64,000 nucleotides of DNA from Pirellulales bacterium (lineage in GTDB: Bacteria; Planctomycetota; Planctomycetia; Pirellulales; JACPPG01): positions 1-64,000 of the forward strand of contig DASXEJ010000231.1 of the NCBI GenBank assembly GCA_036490175.1, read 5' to 3'. The notes beneath the pieces were generated by a model. The model saw only the letters and a program-made list of their open reading frames with translations, was not told where the DNA came from and did not search any database. Made by a program: the position numbers and the translations under genes. This document shows positions 26,295 to 33,701 of this stretch, one piece after another. Positions within the stretch are counted from its first letter, which is position 1. Each line of letters opens with the position of its first letter.

Positions 26295-26318
26295 CCACAG
26301 GTTTCACAGATTACGCGG
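26295..26318. repeat. single arm of a CCACAG-type intergenic repeat
   Basis: 'ccacaggtttcacagattac' followed by 'gcgg' resembles the dispersed repeat families of this window and of planctomycete genomes. No partner arm is evident nearby. Confidence 0.4.
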
Positions 26319-26405
26319 AAAAATTCAGTGCTGTAACATCTTGGGCCGGTGCGTATAGCGCTTCGTACTCTCGCCCGAGGCGTGATGGGTTCATGTGGTC
26401 TGGTC

Positions 26406-27221
26406 TTATGATTTTGCGGCGGTTGCGGGAAACAGTTTCTCAATCCATGTTTGCCAGTGTGGTCCTTCATGGCGGGCGATTTCGGTCGCTTGGGCGCCGT
26501 AATAATAGCAGCTGACTTGTACGTAGACGGTCTCGCCGACCGTATTGACGATCAGTGAACAGGTTCCGGTCGTCGGCTCGTCGAGTCGCACCAGGGCGTA
26601 AAAATGATTTTTGCCGGCGCCCGTTTCTTGTACGATCCCGGCCGCGCGCGGCGCGTCGGCCGGCGCCCTCCAACGTTCTCCCGATTGTGCGCGGGTCAGG
26701 CCGAACGATTCGGTGAGCGTTTTCCACGCCTGCGATCGCGGGCCGGCGGCGACCGCCACTAGTGGTACGATCGCGCAGGACTGACCCGAGAAATGCGATA
26801 GATAGAGCCGCAAAATGCGGAAAAACGTCGGCCAGCCCTCTTCGACGTTTTCGAGTTGATCGTCCCAGTCGTCGCTGCTGGCGAAGAGGCTATGTACGAC
26901 CCGGACGAGGCACACGCCCCCTGCGCGGGCTTCGACGAACCACTGCGTGGCCAATGCCGGCGCGCTTGGTCCCAGGTCCTGGCTGTCGGCGGCAAATTGC
27001 TCGGGCGGTTGCCAGGCGGTGATCGTGGCCAGTGAATCGAGATCCGGGCCGAAGTGTCCGACGACCTTGCCGCCGACGCGGCCTTGGACTTCGCTGGGTA
27101 CGAACCAGGACGAGATGCCCGGCCCGGTCGCGATCGCCTGCCAAACTTGCTCGGGCGTGCCGGGGACTTCGATTTCGACTTGAACGGAACGACGCCCCGA
27201 CGGTTCTTTGTGCAGGCTCAT
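26406..27221 (-). CDS. SRPBCC/AHSA1 protein of ArsR module 1
   Basis: A 271-residue protein whose first 150 residues form an AHSA1-type START-like domain (VQVEIEVPGTPEQVWQAI, GISSWFVPSEVQGR). The C-terminal part (about 160-265) is a further alpha/beta segment with YALVRLDEP and VYVQVSCYYYG that I do not recognise. Its ATG overlaps the stop of the upstream HTH regulator by 4 bases (27218-27221), so the two are translationally coupled. Such proteins usually bind small hydrophobic molecules; the ligand is unknown. Confidence 0.8.
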   Translation of the reverse strand: MSLHKEPSGRRSVQVEIEVPGTPEQVWQAIATGPGISSWFVPSEVQGRVGGKVVGHFGPDLDSLATITAWQPPEQFAADSQDLGPSAPALATQWFVEARAGGVCLVRVVHSLFASSDDWDDQLENVEEGWPTFFRILRLYLSHFSGQSCAIVPLVAVAAGPRSQAWKTLTESFGLTRAQSGERWRAPADAPRAAGIVQETGAGKNHFYALVRLDEPTTGTCSLIVNTVGETVYVQVSCYYYGAQATEIARHEGPHWQTWIEKLFPATAAKS

Positions 27222-27835
27222 GACTGTTTCTCCTGCGGCAGTTTATTAGGAAGAGGATGCGCGACGACAATCAATCGATGGGCGCGACCGCCGGCGGACG
27301 ACGCATCGTGGTAGCGCGCTACAAGTGTTGTCATGGTGGTGGTCAGATCGCGAGTGAAGGCGGCGCGCTCGGCGGCGCTGCGAAAGCGGATCTCGGTATC
27401 GATCGAGAGAGTCGCCAGGCGCTTGTTGGTCTCGCGCGCCCGCGCGATCAGGGCGCCGACTTCGCGCACGACCCGCGCCGCAAGCGCGATCAGATAACCG
27501 GCCGAGAGGCGATCGACGATACGACCGGGTTCGGTGGCCACTGGCCCCAGGGCCGTGGGCGAGACGAGATACGACGAGGCCGTGGCCACCAGCAATCGCT
27601 CGGTAAGACCTCCCCACTTGCGTTTTTCGGCCACGCGGACCAGGCCATGAGCTTCGAGCGTGCGCAAGTGGTAGTTGATCTTTTGACGCGCGATGCCGAC
27701 GCGCGTGGCGAGCGTGGCCGCCGAGGCTGGCGTGCCCAGTTCGGCAAGCAGGCGTCCGCGGGTGGGGTCCAAGGCGGCCGACGCGGCGACCGGGTCGTCG
27801 ATGATCTGCACGTCAAGCATGAGAGCGTTTGTCAT
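27218..27835 (-). CDS. ArsR-like winged-helix regulator of module 1
   Basis: A 205-residue regulator with a winged-helix domain (DPTRGRLLAELGTPASAATL, ARQKINYHLRTLEAHGLVR, about 23-75) and a helical C-terminal domain of about 120 residues, longer than a classic ArsR protein. There is no cysteine-based metal site. It is the first gene of a two-gene unit with the SRPBCC gene. A perfect palindrome (27851-27870) covers its -35 region, which suggests autorepression. The -10 box is 6 bases from the ATG, so the mRNA is probably leaderless. Confidence 0.82.
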   Translation of the reverse strand: MTNALMLDVQIIDDPVAASAALDPTRGRLLAELGTPASAATLATRVGIARQKINYHLRTLEAHGLVRVAEKRKWGGLTERLLVATASSYLVSPTALGPVATEPGRIVDRLSAGYLIALAARVVREVGALIARARETNKRLATLSIDTEIRFRSAAERAAFTRDLTTTMTTLVARYHDASSAGGRAHRLIVVAHPLPNKLPQEKQS

Positions 27836-27841
27836 GCCCCC

Positions 27842-27870
27842 AGTCTGCCATTGACAAATTTATTTGTCAA
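27842..27870 (-). promoter_or_regulatory. module 1 promoter with overlapping 9-2-9 palindrome
   Basis: On the minus strand TTGACA (27870-27865), a 17-base spacer and CAGACT (27847-27842) precede the ATG at 27835 by 6 bases. The -35 box lies inside the perfect palindrome TTGACAAAT-TT-ATTTGTCAA (27851-27870), a likely operator for the ArsR-like protein. Confidence 0.65.
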
Positions 27871-27913
27871 CAAAGAAACGCTTATTCCGGCGGCTTTGTT
27901 CGAAAATCGTAGT

Positions 27914-27979
27914 GCCACAGAGTTGCGAAGCGCTGCTCGATTGTCGTGTTCTTTATCTGCGAGATTTGCGTCCTCTGTG
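27914..27979. repeat. short CCACAGAG inverted repeat
   Basis: CCACAGAG (27914-27921) has an exact inverted copy CTCTGTGG (27972-27979) with 50 bases between. It lies between two divergent regulator genes and is a short version of the dispersed repeat family. Confidence 0.45.
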
Positions 27980-28029
27980 GATCGAACTTGTGAGTGCAGC
28001 AGGGCAGGGCCTAGTCGCGAGCATTATGC

Positions 28030-28057
28030 TTGACATATTCCCATGCAGGAATAGACT
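28030..28057 (+). promoter_or_regulatory. module 2 promoter with 6-6-6 palindrome in the spacer
   Basis: TTGACA (28030-28035), a 16-base spacer and TAGACT (28052-28057) precede the ATG at 28064 by 6 bases, predicting a leaderless mRNA. The spacer contains TATTCC-CATGCA-GGAATA (28036-28053), a perfect inverted repeat and a likely ArsR operator. Confidence 0.6.
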
Positions 28058-28063
28058 TCGGAG

Positions 28064-28396
28064 ATGCCACGAGCCGCCACCACCGCCGATGTGTTCAATG
28101 CCATTGCCGAGCCGCGCCGCCGCGAGATCATCGACCTGCTACGCAGCGGTCGCAGGCACGCCGTCGGCGATCTGGTGACGCGTTTGCAGATTCCGCAACC
28201 GGCCGTGTCGAAGCATCTCGGTGTGCTCCGCAAAGTTGGCATCGTGTCGGTGACCAAGCAGGGCCAGCAACGGCTCTATCAGCTCAACGCCAAGGAACTG
28301 AAACCCGTGCACGATTGGGTCAAGACGTACGAACGATTCTGGACGCACCAGCTCTCGCGCATCAAGCAAGCGGCTGAACGGAAAGCGCGCGAGTGA
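28064..28396 (+). CDS. ArsR family repressor of module 2
   Basis: A 110-residue single-domain winged-helix protein (FNAIAEPRRREIIDLL, QPAVSKHLGVLRKVGIVSV, wing RLYQLN). It has no cysteine at all, so the metal-sensing sites of classic ArsR/SmtB are absent; it resembles the SdpR-type subgroup that is encoded next to AHSA1 proteins. It is followed 44 bases later by an SRPBCC gene. Operator and promoter are at 28030-28057. Confidence 0.88.
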   Translation: MPRAATTADVFNAIAEPRRREIIDLLRSGRRHAVGDLVTRLQIPQPAVSKHLGVLRKVGIVSVTKQGQQRLYQLNAKELKPVHDWVKTYERFWTHQLSRIKQAAERKARE

Positions 28397-28440
28397 TCGC
28401 GCGAACTTTTGAAAGCACCAAAGTCTCCTAGAGCATAATC

Positions 28441-28905
28441 ATGGCAACGGTCGCTACCGAGCTGGGCATTTCATCGCTGGAAATCGTCCGCGACGAGATT
28501 ATCTCTGCCCCAATCGAGATCGTGTTCGAAACGCTGCTCGAACACCTGGGTCCGCACATGGAGACCGGCCCAGGCAATGCGCTGCCGATGAAGCTCGAGG
28601 CGTGGCCCAGCGGGCGCTGGTATCGCGACCTGGGGAACAACGCGGGGCACTTTTGGGGTCATGTGCAAGTGATCAAGCCGCCCACGTTGCTAGAGATTTG
28701 CGGTCCCCTGTGCATGTCGTCCACGGCGATCAACCACGTGCAATACCGATTGACGCAGGAACCTGCGACGACGCGTCTGTCGTTCGTCCATCGAGCCATT
28801 GGAAACATCGCGGCCGATCATCGCGAAGGCATGCCTGACGGTTGGGCGCATAATCTGGCGAACATGCGGGCCGCGGCCGAGCGGCGAGCGCAAGCCGGCG
28901 GCTGA
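28441..28905 (+). CDS. SRPBCC (START-like) protein of module 2
   Basis: A 154-residue cytosolic START-like protein: IVRDEIISAPIEIVFETLL opens the fold, PMKLEAWPSGRWYRDLGNNA forms the central sheet, and a long C-terminal helix (GWAHNLANMRAAAERR) closes the cavity. It is second in a two-gene unit with the ArsR gene. Its activity is unknown; relatives bind hydrophobic ligands or act as chaperone-like activators. Confidence 0.8.
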   Translation: MATVATELGISSLEIVRDEIISAPIEIVFETLLEHLGPHMETGPGNALPMKLEAWPSGRWYRDLGNNAGHFWGHVQVIKPPTLLEICGPLCMSSTAINHVQYRLTQEPATTRLSFVHRAIGNIAADHREGMPDGWAHNLANMRAAAERRAQAGG

Positions 28906-29003
28906 CGCACCACGCCGAACGGCGTCCAGGCAATGTGCCCTCGGGCATGTGAACTGCGCGATCAAGCATCAAGCAGAGAAAAAAATATTCTTCGACGGCC
29001 ACG

Positions 29004-29061
29004 TTGACAGAAAGCCATTGGGCATGTAGTTTACCAATCAGTTAAGTAACCAGTCGGTTAA
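29004..29061 (+). promoter_or_regulatory. module 3 promoter with repeats and palindrome
   Basis: TTGACA (29004-29009), 17 bases and TAGTTT (29027-29032) form a candidate promoter. Downstream, ACCAATCAGTTAA (29033-29045) and ACCAGTCGGTTAA (29049-29061) are near-identical direct repeats; the second contains most of the perfect palindrome TAACC-AGTC-GGTTA (29047-29060). These end 6 bases before the ArsR start and probably form its operator. Confidence 0.5.
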
Positions 29062-29067
29062 ATACAG

Positions 29068-29418
29068 ATGCAGTCCGATCATCTCAGCACGACGTTTGCG
29101 GCCCTGGCCGACCCAACGCGGCGGGCCATTCTGGCACGGCTGTCGACGGGGGAATCCTCGGTGACCGAGCTTGCCAAGCCGTTCGAGATGACGCTGCCGG
29201 CGATCTCTAAGCACTTAAAAGTGCTGGAACGCGCCGGGCTGGTGGCGCGCGGTCGCGAGGCTCAGTGGCGCCCGTGCCGGCTCGAAGCGGCGCGGCTGAA
29301 GGAGGTGGCCGAGTGGGTTGAGCATTATCGCCGCCATTGGGAAGAAAGATTCGACCGTCTCGACGAATACCTGCAAGAGCTGCAAAAGAAGGCAAAGAAA
29401 CATGGTCGCAAAAAATAA
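29068..29418 (+). CDS. ArsR family repressor of module 3
   Basis: A 116-residue single-domain ArsR protein (FAALADPTRRAILARLSTGE, LPAISKHLKVLERAGLVARG) with a helical, lysine-rich end. It has one cysteine, outside any metal-site pattern. It belongs to the SdpR-like group paired with AHSA1 proteins. Its 3' end overlaps the following AHSA1 gene by 17 bases, so translation is coupled. Confidence 0.9.
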   Translation: MQSDHLSTTFAALADPTRRAILARLSTGESSVTELAKPFEMTLPAISKHLKVLERAGLVARGREAQWRPCRLEAARLKEVAEWVEHYRRHWEERFDRLDEYLQELQKKAKKHGRKK

Positions 29419-30403
29419 TCCTGCCAACGCCGAGGTGCCCGAGCTGGTGCTGACGCGAGTTTTTGACGCGCCGCGGGCGCTAGTCTTCGAAGTCTGGACC
29501 GATCCGCAGCATGTGGCCGCGTGGTGGGGGCCGCACGGATTCACCAATCCCGTGTGTGAATTGGACGTACGGACTGGCGGCAAAATGCGGATCGACATGC
29601 GCGGCCCCGACGGCACCGTATATCCATCGCTGGGCGAGTTCGACGAGATTATCGAGCCTGAGCGGATCGTATTTCGTAGCGGTGTATCGGATGGGCAGGG
29701 GGGCTGGTTGTTCGAGATCTTGAACACCGTGACGTTTGCCGAGCACGGCGGCAAAACGACGCTGACCCTGCGGGCGCGCGTCCTGAACGCGAAAGACGGC
29801 GCGGCGCCGTATCTGTCGGGCATGAACGAAGGGTGGTCGCAATCCCTCGAGCGTTTGGCGGCACACGTGGCAACCGCGTATAGCCGAAGCCTGGCAAACG
29901 TCCCCGCTGCGGCTGCCGGCACGGATGGCGCCAACGAAACGGATCGCGAAATCGTGCTCACGCGCGTGATCAACGCGCCGCGCGACCTGGTTTACGAGGC
30001 TTGGACCGATCCCCAGCACGTGGCGCAATGGTGGGGACCAGACGGCTTTAAAACGACGGTCCATGAGATGACGGTCCGCCCCGGCGGCGTGTGGCGATTC
30101 ACCATGCACGGCCCGGACGGTACGGACTATCACGACAAGGTTGTATACAGCAAGGTCGTGAAACCCACGCGGTTAGAGTATTCGCACGGATCGGATGACG
30201 ATTCTGGGTCCCCCCATTTTCAGGTGACGGTGACTTTCGACGAGCAAGGGGCGACGACGCGCGTTACGCTGCGGACGCTCTTCCTGACCCGTGAACAACG
30301 CGATTACACGATCGGCTTTGGAGCTGTGGAACTTGGCCATCAGACGCTCGCGCATCTCGAAGAGCATGTGGCGCGGATGAAAAATCAAGCGGCAAAGAGC
30401 TGA
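29402..30403 (+). CDS. tandem AHSA1 (SRPBCC) fusion protein of module 3
   Basis: A 333-residue protein containing two complete AHSA1 domains in tandem (about 14-158 and 184-325) joined by an alanine-rich linker. The repeats share VWTDPQHVAAWWGPHGF and AWTDPQHVAQWWGPDGF, which indicates internal duplication. Single-domain proteins are the norm, so this is a fusion, possibly replacing a homodimer. It is expressed with the upstream ArsR gene (17-base overlap). The ligand is unknown. Confidence 0.88.
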   Translation: MVAKNNPANAEVPELVLTRVFDAPRALVFEVWTDPQHVAAWWGPHGFTNPVCELDVRTGGKMRIDMRGPDGTVYPSLGEFDEIIEPERIVFRSGVSDGQGGWLFEILNTVTFAEHGGKTTLTLRARVLNAKDGAAPYLSGMNEGWSQSLERLAAHVATAYSRSLANVPAAAAGTDGANETDREIVLTRVINAPRDLVYEAWTDPQHVAQWWGPDGFKTTVHEMTVRPGGVWRFTMHGPDGTDYHDKVVYSKVVKPTRLEYSHGSDDDSGSPHFQVTVTFDEQGATTRVTLRTLFLTREQRDYTIGFGAVELGHQTLAHLEEHVARMKNQAAKS

Positions 30404-30525
30404 GACGCCAGAATTCCAGAAAACCAATTCTAGAGGGATGGCGGGCCGAGTTTGGGACGAAACGCGATGATGGGCGGCAAGCGTCCTGATATGTTTATTC
30501 ACAACCGCAGCACGGGAGACACACC

Positions 30526-30939
30526 ATGCAGATCAGTCCGTATTTGAACTTCGATGGTCGTTGCGACGAGGCGATCGAGTTTTATCGCAAAGCGATCGGC
30601 GCCGAAGTAACCATGCTGATGCGTTTCAAGGACAGCCCTATGGCGGCCGAGCCCGGCATGCTGACGCCTGGATCGGAAAACAAGGTGATGCATGCCAGCC
30701 TGAAAATCGGCGAATCCGATGTTATGGCTTCCGACGGCCGCTGCCAGGGTAAGGGGGGATTTCAGGGAGTAACGCTGTCGTTGAGCGTCGCGACCGACGC
30801 CGAGGCCGAGCGGTTGTTCAACGCGCTGGCCGACGGCGGACAAGTGCAGATGCCGCTGGCCAAGACGTTTTTCTCGCCACTATTCGGCATGCTGGCCGAC
30901 CGGTTTGGCGTGGCTTGGATGGTGCTGGTGCGGCAGTAA
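30526..30939 (+). CDS. PhnB-like VOC superfamily protein
   Basis: A 137-residue glyoxalase/VOC-fold protein opening ISPYLNFDGRCDEAIEFYRKAIGAE-like (the typical PhnB start) and ending FGMLADRFGVAWMVLV. The group is often called 3-demethylubiquinone-9 3-methyltransferase-like, but no methyltransferase motif is present and the function is unknown. Such genes commonly accompany ArsR-AHSA1 pairs, as here. Confidence 0.85.
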   Translation: MQISPYLNFDGRCDEAIEFYRKAIGAEVTMLMRFKDSPMAAEPGMLTPGSENKVMHASLKIGESDVMASDGRCQGKGGFQGVTLSLSVATDAEAERLFNALADGGQVQMPLAKTFFSPLFGMLADRFGVAWMVLVRQ

Positions 30940-31062
30940 AGAAAATATGAGCTAGCGAGCAGCATCTGCGCTACGGCCGATGCGCGCTACTGATGGATCG
31001 TCGTTCATTGATTATTGATCGTCGATCATCGAGAAACGGTCATCGGTCAAAGTTCGTGACTT

Positions 31063-31101
31063 AAAACCCTCTCCACTTGCGGGAGGGGGCAGGGTTAGGG
31101 G
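31063..31101. repeat. CCCTCTCC...GGGTTAGGGG intergenic repeat
   Basis: 'accctctccacttgcgggag' continuing into 'ggggcagggttaggggc' matches a G/C-rich hairpin repeat common in bacterial intergenic regions. An inverted copy lies at 35017-35052, so the two copies bracket the genes at 31.1-35.0 kb. Just before it, 'gatcgtcg' occurs twice with partial palindromes (30997-31027). Confidence 0.6.
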
Positions 31102-31138
31102 CAATCACTTCGAAACTTTATTGCAAAGGCGCATGGCG

Positions 31139-31678
31139 ATGTGGATAAAAATCCTCGCTGGCGTGGTTCTGGTCATCGTGTTGTTCATCGTCGTGGTGGC
31201 GTTGCAGCCGTCGTCGTTTCACATCGCTCGGTCAGCGAGCATCGCGGCGCCGCCGCAGGTGGCCTTCGAGCAGGTGAACGTGATCCGGAACTGGGAGCCC
31301 TGGAATCCGTGGCTGAAACTCGACCCGAATGTGAAAACGACCTACGAGGGTCCTGCCGAGGGAAAAGGTGCGATCTCGCGTTGGGTGGGTGATAAGAATG
31401 TGGGCGAAGGGAGCATGACGATCATCGAGAGCCGGCCCGACGAATTGGTGCGGCTGCGTCTCGATTTTCTCAAACCCTACGAATCGACCTGCACCGCGGA
31501 ATTCGCCTTTCAGCCTGAAGGGGATCACACCATGGTGACCTGGAGCATGGATGGCGAGAAGAACTTCGTCACTAAGATGATCGGACTGTTCATGGGCATG
31601 GACAAAATGATCGGCGAGCAGTTCGCCAAGGGGCTCACGGACATGAACGCCACGGTCGCGGCGAAAGAAAAGCAGTAG
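31139..31678 (+). CDS. membrane-anchored SRPBCC (START-like) protein, copy 2
   Basis: A 179-residue paralogue of the gene at 25585: MWIKILAGVV start, one membrane helix (about 4-24), then IARSASIAAPPQVAFEQV and WEPWNPWLKLDPNVK. The ATG at 31139 aligns with that copy; an ATG at 31133 would add two residues. It is predicted to sit on a membrane with the ligand-binding domain in the periplasm. DoxX follows about 80 bases later. Confidence 0.78.
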   Translation: MWIKILAGVVLVIVLFIVVVALQPSSFHIARSASIAAPPQVAFEQVNVIRNWEPWNPWLKLDPNVKTTYEGPAEGKGAISRWVGDKNVGEGSMTIIESRPDELVRLRLDFLKPYESTCTAEFAFQPEGDHTMVTWSMDGEKNFVTKMIGLFMGMDKMIGEQFAKGLTDMNATVAAKEKQ

Positions 31679-31756
31679 CGGCGTTGCCAGACGCAGTCTA
31701 CCGGCTGTCCGAAAACCTGGCGCGCATGTGAACTCATTCCTGCGAAAGGACAAACG

Positions 31757-32155
31757 ATGGCGACCGTGAACAAGAAATTGATGTGGGCCGGCTGGGTGGT
31801 TTCCGGCCTGGTGACGCTGCTAATGCTGTTTAGCGCCTCGGGCAAGCTGACTGCTTCGGAGGAACTGACCAAGGACTTTGTCGAGAAGCACGGTTACCCG
31901 GCGACCGTGCTAGTTCCGCTGGCCATTACCGAACTGGTTTGCGTGGTGTTGTACGTCGTGCCGCAAACCGCGGTCCTGGGGGCGATTTTGCTTACCGGAT
32001 ATCTGGGAGGCGCGGTGGCGACGCACGTCCGCGCCCAAGAAAACTTCGCACCGGCCGTGATTGCCGGCGTGTTGGTGTGGCTAGCGCTTTACCTGCGCGA
32101 GCCACGTGTTCGCGCCCTGGCGCCGCTGCGGCAGGTAACGCCCCCCGTTGCATGA
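31757..32155 (+). CDS. DoxX family membrane protein
   Basis: A 132-residue protein with four hydrophobic segments and the DoxX pattern ([55 protein letters not shown]). DoxX-like proteins are integral membrane proteins linked in some bacteria to thiol and redox functions; here nothing more specific can be said. A GAAAGGA sequence is upstream. It probably forms one unit with the SRPBCC gene before it. Confidence 0.85.
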   Translation: MATVNKKLMWAGWVVSGLVTLLMLFSASGKLTASEELTKDFVEKHGYPATVLVPLAITELVCVVLYVVPQTAVLGAILLTGYLGGAVATHVRAQENFAPAVIAGVLVWLALYLREPRVRALAPLRQVTPPVA

Positions 32156-32234
32156 GCGGGGAGAACATCGCCCGAGACCAGCGAACGAAGCAATCACCCG
32201 CGGCATCCTCTCAAAGCTCCGCAAGGAATTCTCT

Positions 32235-33350
32235 ATGAGCAAACTACGAGTGTTGGTGGGCACGCGCAAAGGAGCGTTTGTGCTGACGGCCGACGGCACG
32301 CGCAAGCGGTGGAGCGTCAGCGGCCCGCACTTTGCCGGCTGGGAGGTCTATCATCTGAAAGCCTCGCCCGTGAACCCGGACCGCATATATGCTTCGCAAT
32401 CGAGCGGCTGGTTTGGCCAGATCATTCAACGTTCGGACGACGGCGGGCAGAGTTGGGCGCCGGTCGGCAACAAGTTTGCCTACGACGGCGTGCCCGGCAC
32501 GCATCAATGGTACGACGGTACGCAGCATCCGTGGGAGTTTGCGCGGGTCTGGCACCTGGAGCCATCGCTCAGCGAAGCGGAATCGGTTTATGCCGGCGCG
32601 GAAGACGCGGCGTTATTTCGCTCGGTCGACGGCGGCACCTCGTGGCATGAGTTATCGGGCTTGCGTCAGCACAAATCCGGCCCGCAATGGCAACCGGGCG
32701 CCGGCGGCATGTGTCTGCACACGATCGTGCAGGATCCCAGCAATGCGCAGCGCCTGTTTGTCGCGATCTCGGCCGCCGGCACGTTTCGCACCGACGATGG
32801 CGGCCAGTCGTGGCTGCCGATCAACCGCGGTTTGCATTCGGCGCAAATTCCCAACCCAACCGCCGAGGTGGGTCACTGCGTGCATCGCATCGCGCTGCAC
32901 CCCTCGCGCCCGCACGTGCTGTTCATGCAGAAGCATTGGGACGTAATGCGCAGCGACGACTTTGGCGACAGCTGGCACGAGGTAAGCGGAAACCTGCCGA
33001 CCGACTTTGGTTTTCCGATCGACGTGAATCCGCACGAGCCGGACACGATCTATGTCGTACCTATCAAGAGCGACGCCGAGCACTTTCCGCTGGACGGCAA
33101 GCTGCGCGTCTATCGCAGTCGCACTGGCGGGAACGAGTGGCAAGCTCTGACAAATGGCCTGCCGCAGGAGAATTGCTACGTCAACGTGCTGCGCAACGCC
33201 ATGTCGACCGACGCGCTCGAACCGAGCGGCATCTATTTCGGCACGACCGGGGGACAGGTCTATGCTTCGGCGGATGCGGGCGAGCATTGGGCGCCGATTG
33301 TTCGCGATCTTCCGGCGGTGCTTTCGGTCGAGGTGCAGACATTGCCATGA
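32235..33350 (+). CDS. BNR/sialidase-like beta-propeller protein
   Basis: A 371-residue protein of repeated BNR/Asp-box units ([54 protein letters not shown]), predicted to fold as a six- or seven-bladed propeller. The N-terminus ([17 protein letters not shown]) starts directly with a blade and has no signal peptide, so it is cytosolic, unlike true sialidases. AAGGA lies 7 bases before the ATG. Its stop overlaps the start of the following MoaD-like gene (ATGA), which indicates a functional pair. Confidence 0.85.
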   Translation: MSKLRVLVGTRKGAFVLTADGTRKRWSVSGPHFAGWEVYHLKASPVNPDRIYASQSSGWFGQIIQRSDDGGQSWAPVGNKFAYDGVPGTHQWYDGTQHPWEFARVWHLEPSLSEAESVYAGAEDAALFRSVDGGTSWHELSGLRQHKSGPQWQPGAGGMCLHTIVQDPSNAQRLFVAISAAGTFRTDDGGQSWLPINRGLHSAQIPNPTAEVGHCVHRIALHPSRPHVLFMQKHWDVMRSDDFGDSWHEVSGNLPTDFGFPIDVNPHEPDTIYVVPIKSDAEHFPLDGKLRVYRSRTGGNEWQALTNGLPQENCYVNVLRNAMSTDALEPSGIYFGTTGGQVYASADAGEHWAPIVRDLPAVLSVEVQTLP

Positions 33351-33643
33351 TTCGCGTGATGCTGCCGACGCCGCTGCGGATTCTGGCGCACACCTCGGCC
33401 GAGGTGGAGCTCGACGTCGGGACGCCAGTCACGCAGAGTGCCGTTCTCGACGCGCTCGAAGCCCGCTACCCGATGCTGCGCGGAGCGATCCGCGACCAGA
33501 TCACGCGCCGGCGGCGCCCGTTCGTTCGGTTCTTTGCCTGCGAAGAGGATCTGTCGCACGAGATGCCCGATGCACCGCTGCCAAATGCGGTTGCCCTGGG
33601 AAAGGAACCGTTTGTGATTATCGGGGCGCTGGCGGGTGGTTAG
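33347..33643 (+). CDS. MoaD/ThiS-like beta-grasp protein
   Basis: A 98-residue protein with the ubiquitin-like features of MoaD/ThiS: an N-terminal strand ([13 protein letters not shown]), a helix [26 protein letters not shown], and the C-terminal di-glycine (IIGALAGG) through which such proteins are adenylated or thiolated. It starts inside the stop of the BNR gene with a 4-base overlap. There is no MoeB/ThiF-like activating enzyme or molybdopterin gene beside it, so whether it carries sulfur or acts as a conjugation tag is open. Confidence 0.8.
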   Translation: MIRVMLPTPLRILAHTSAEVELDVGTPVTQSAVLDALEARYPMLRGAIRDQITRRRRPFVRFFACEEDLSHEMPDAPLPNAVALGKEPFVIIGALAGG

Positions 33644-33701
33644 AAGTTGTAAACAAGCAAAGCAGTTTTCATCGGACACTACTTTGGTGAGCACTCACGC
33701 G

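Noticed and set aside
32687-33346. Open frame upstream of the MoaD-like protein
   Set aside because: This is an out-of-frame shadow of the BNR gene; only the last 98 codons, starting at the ATG at 33347, are real.
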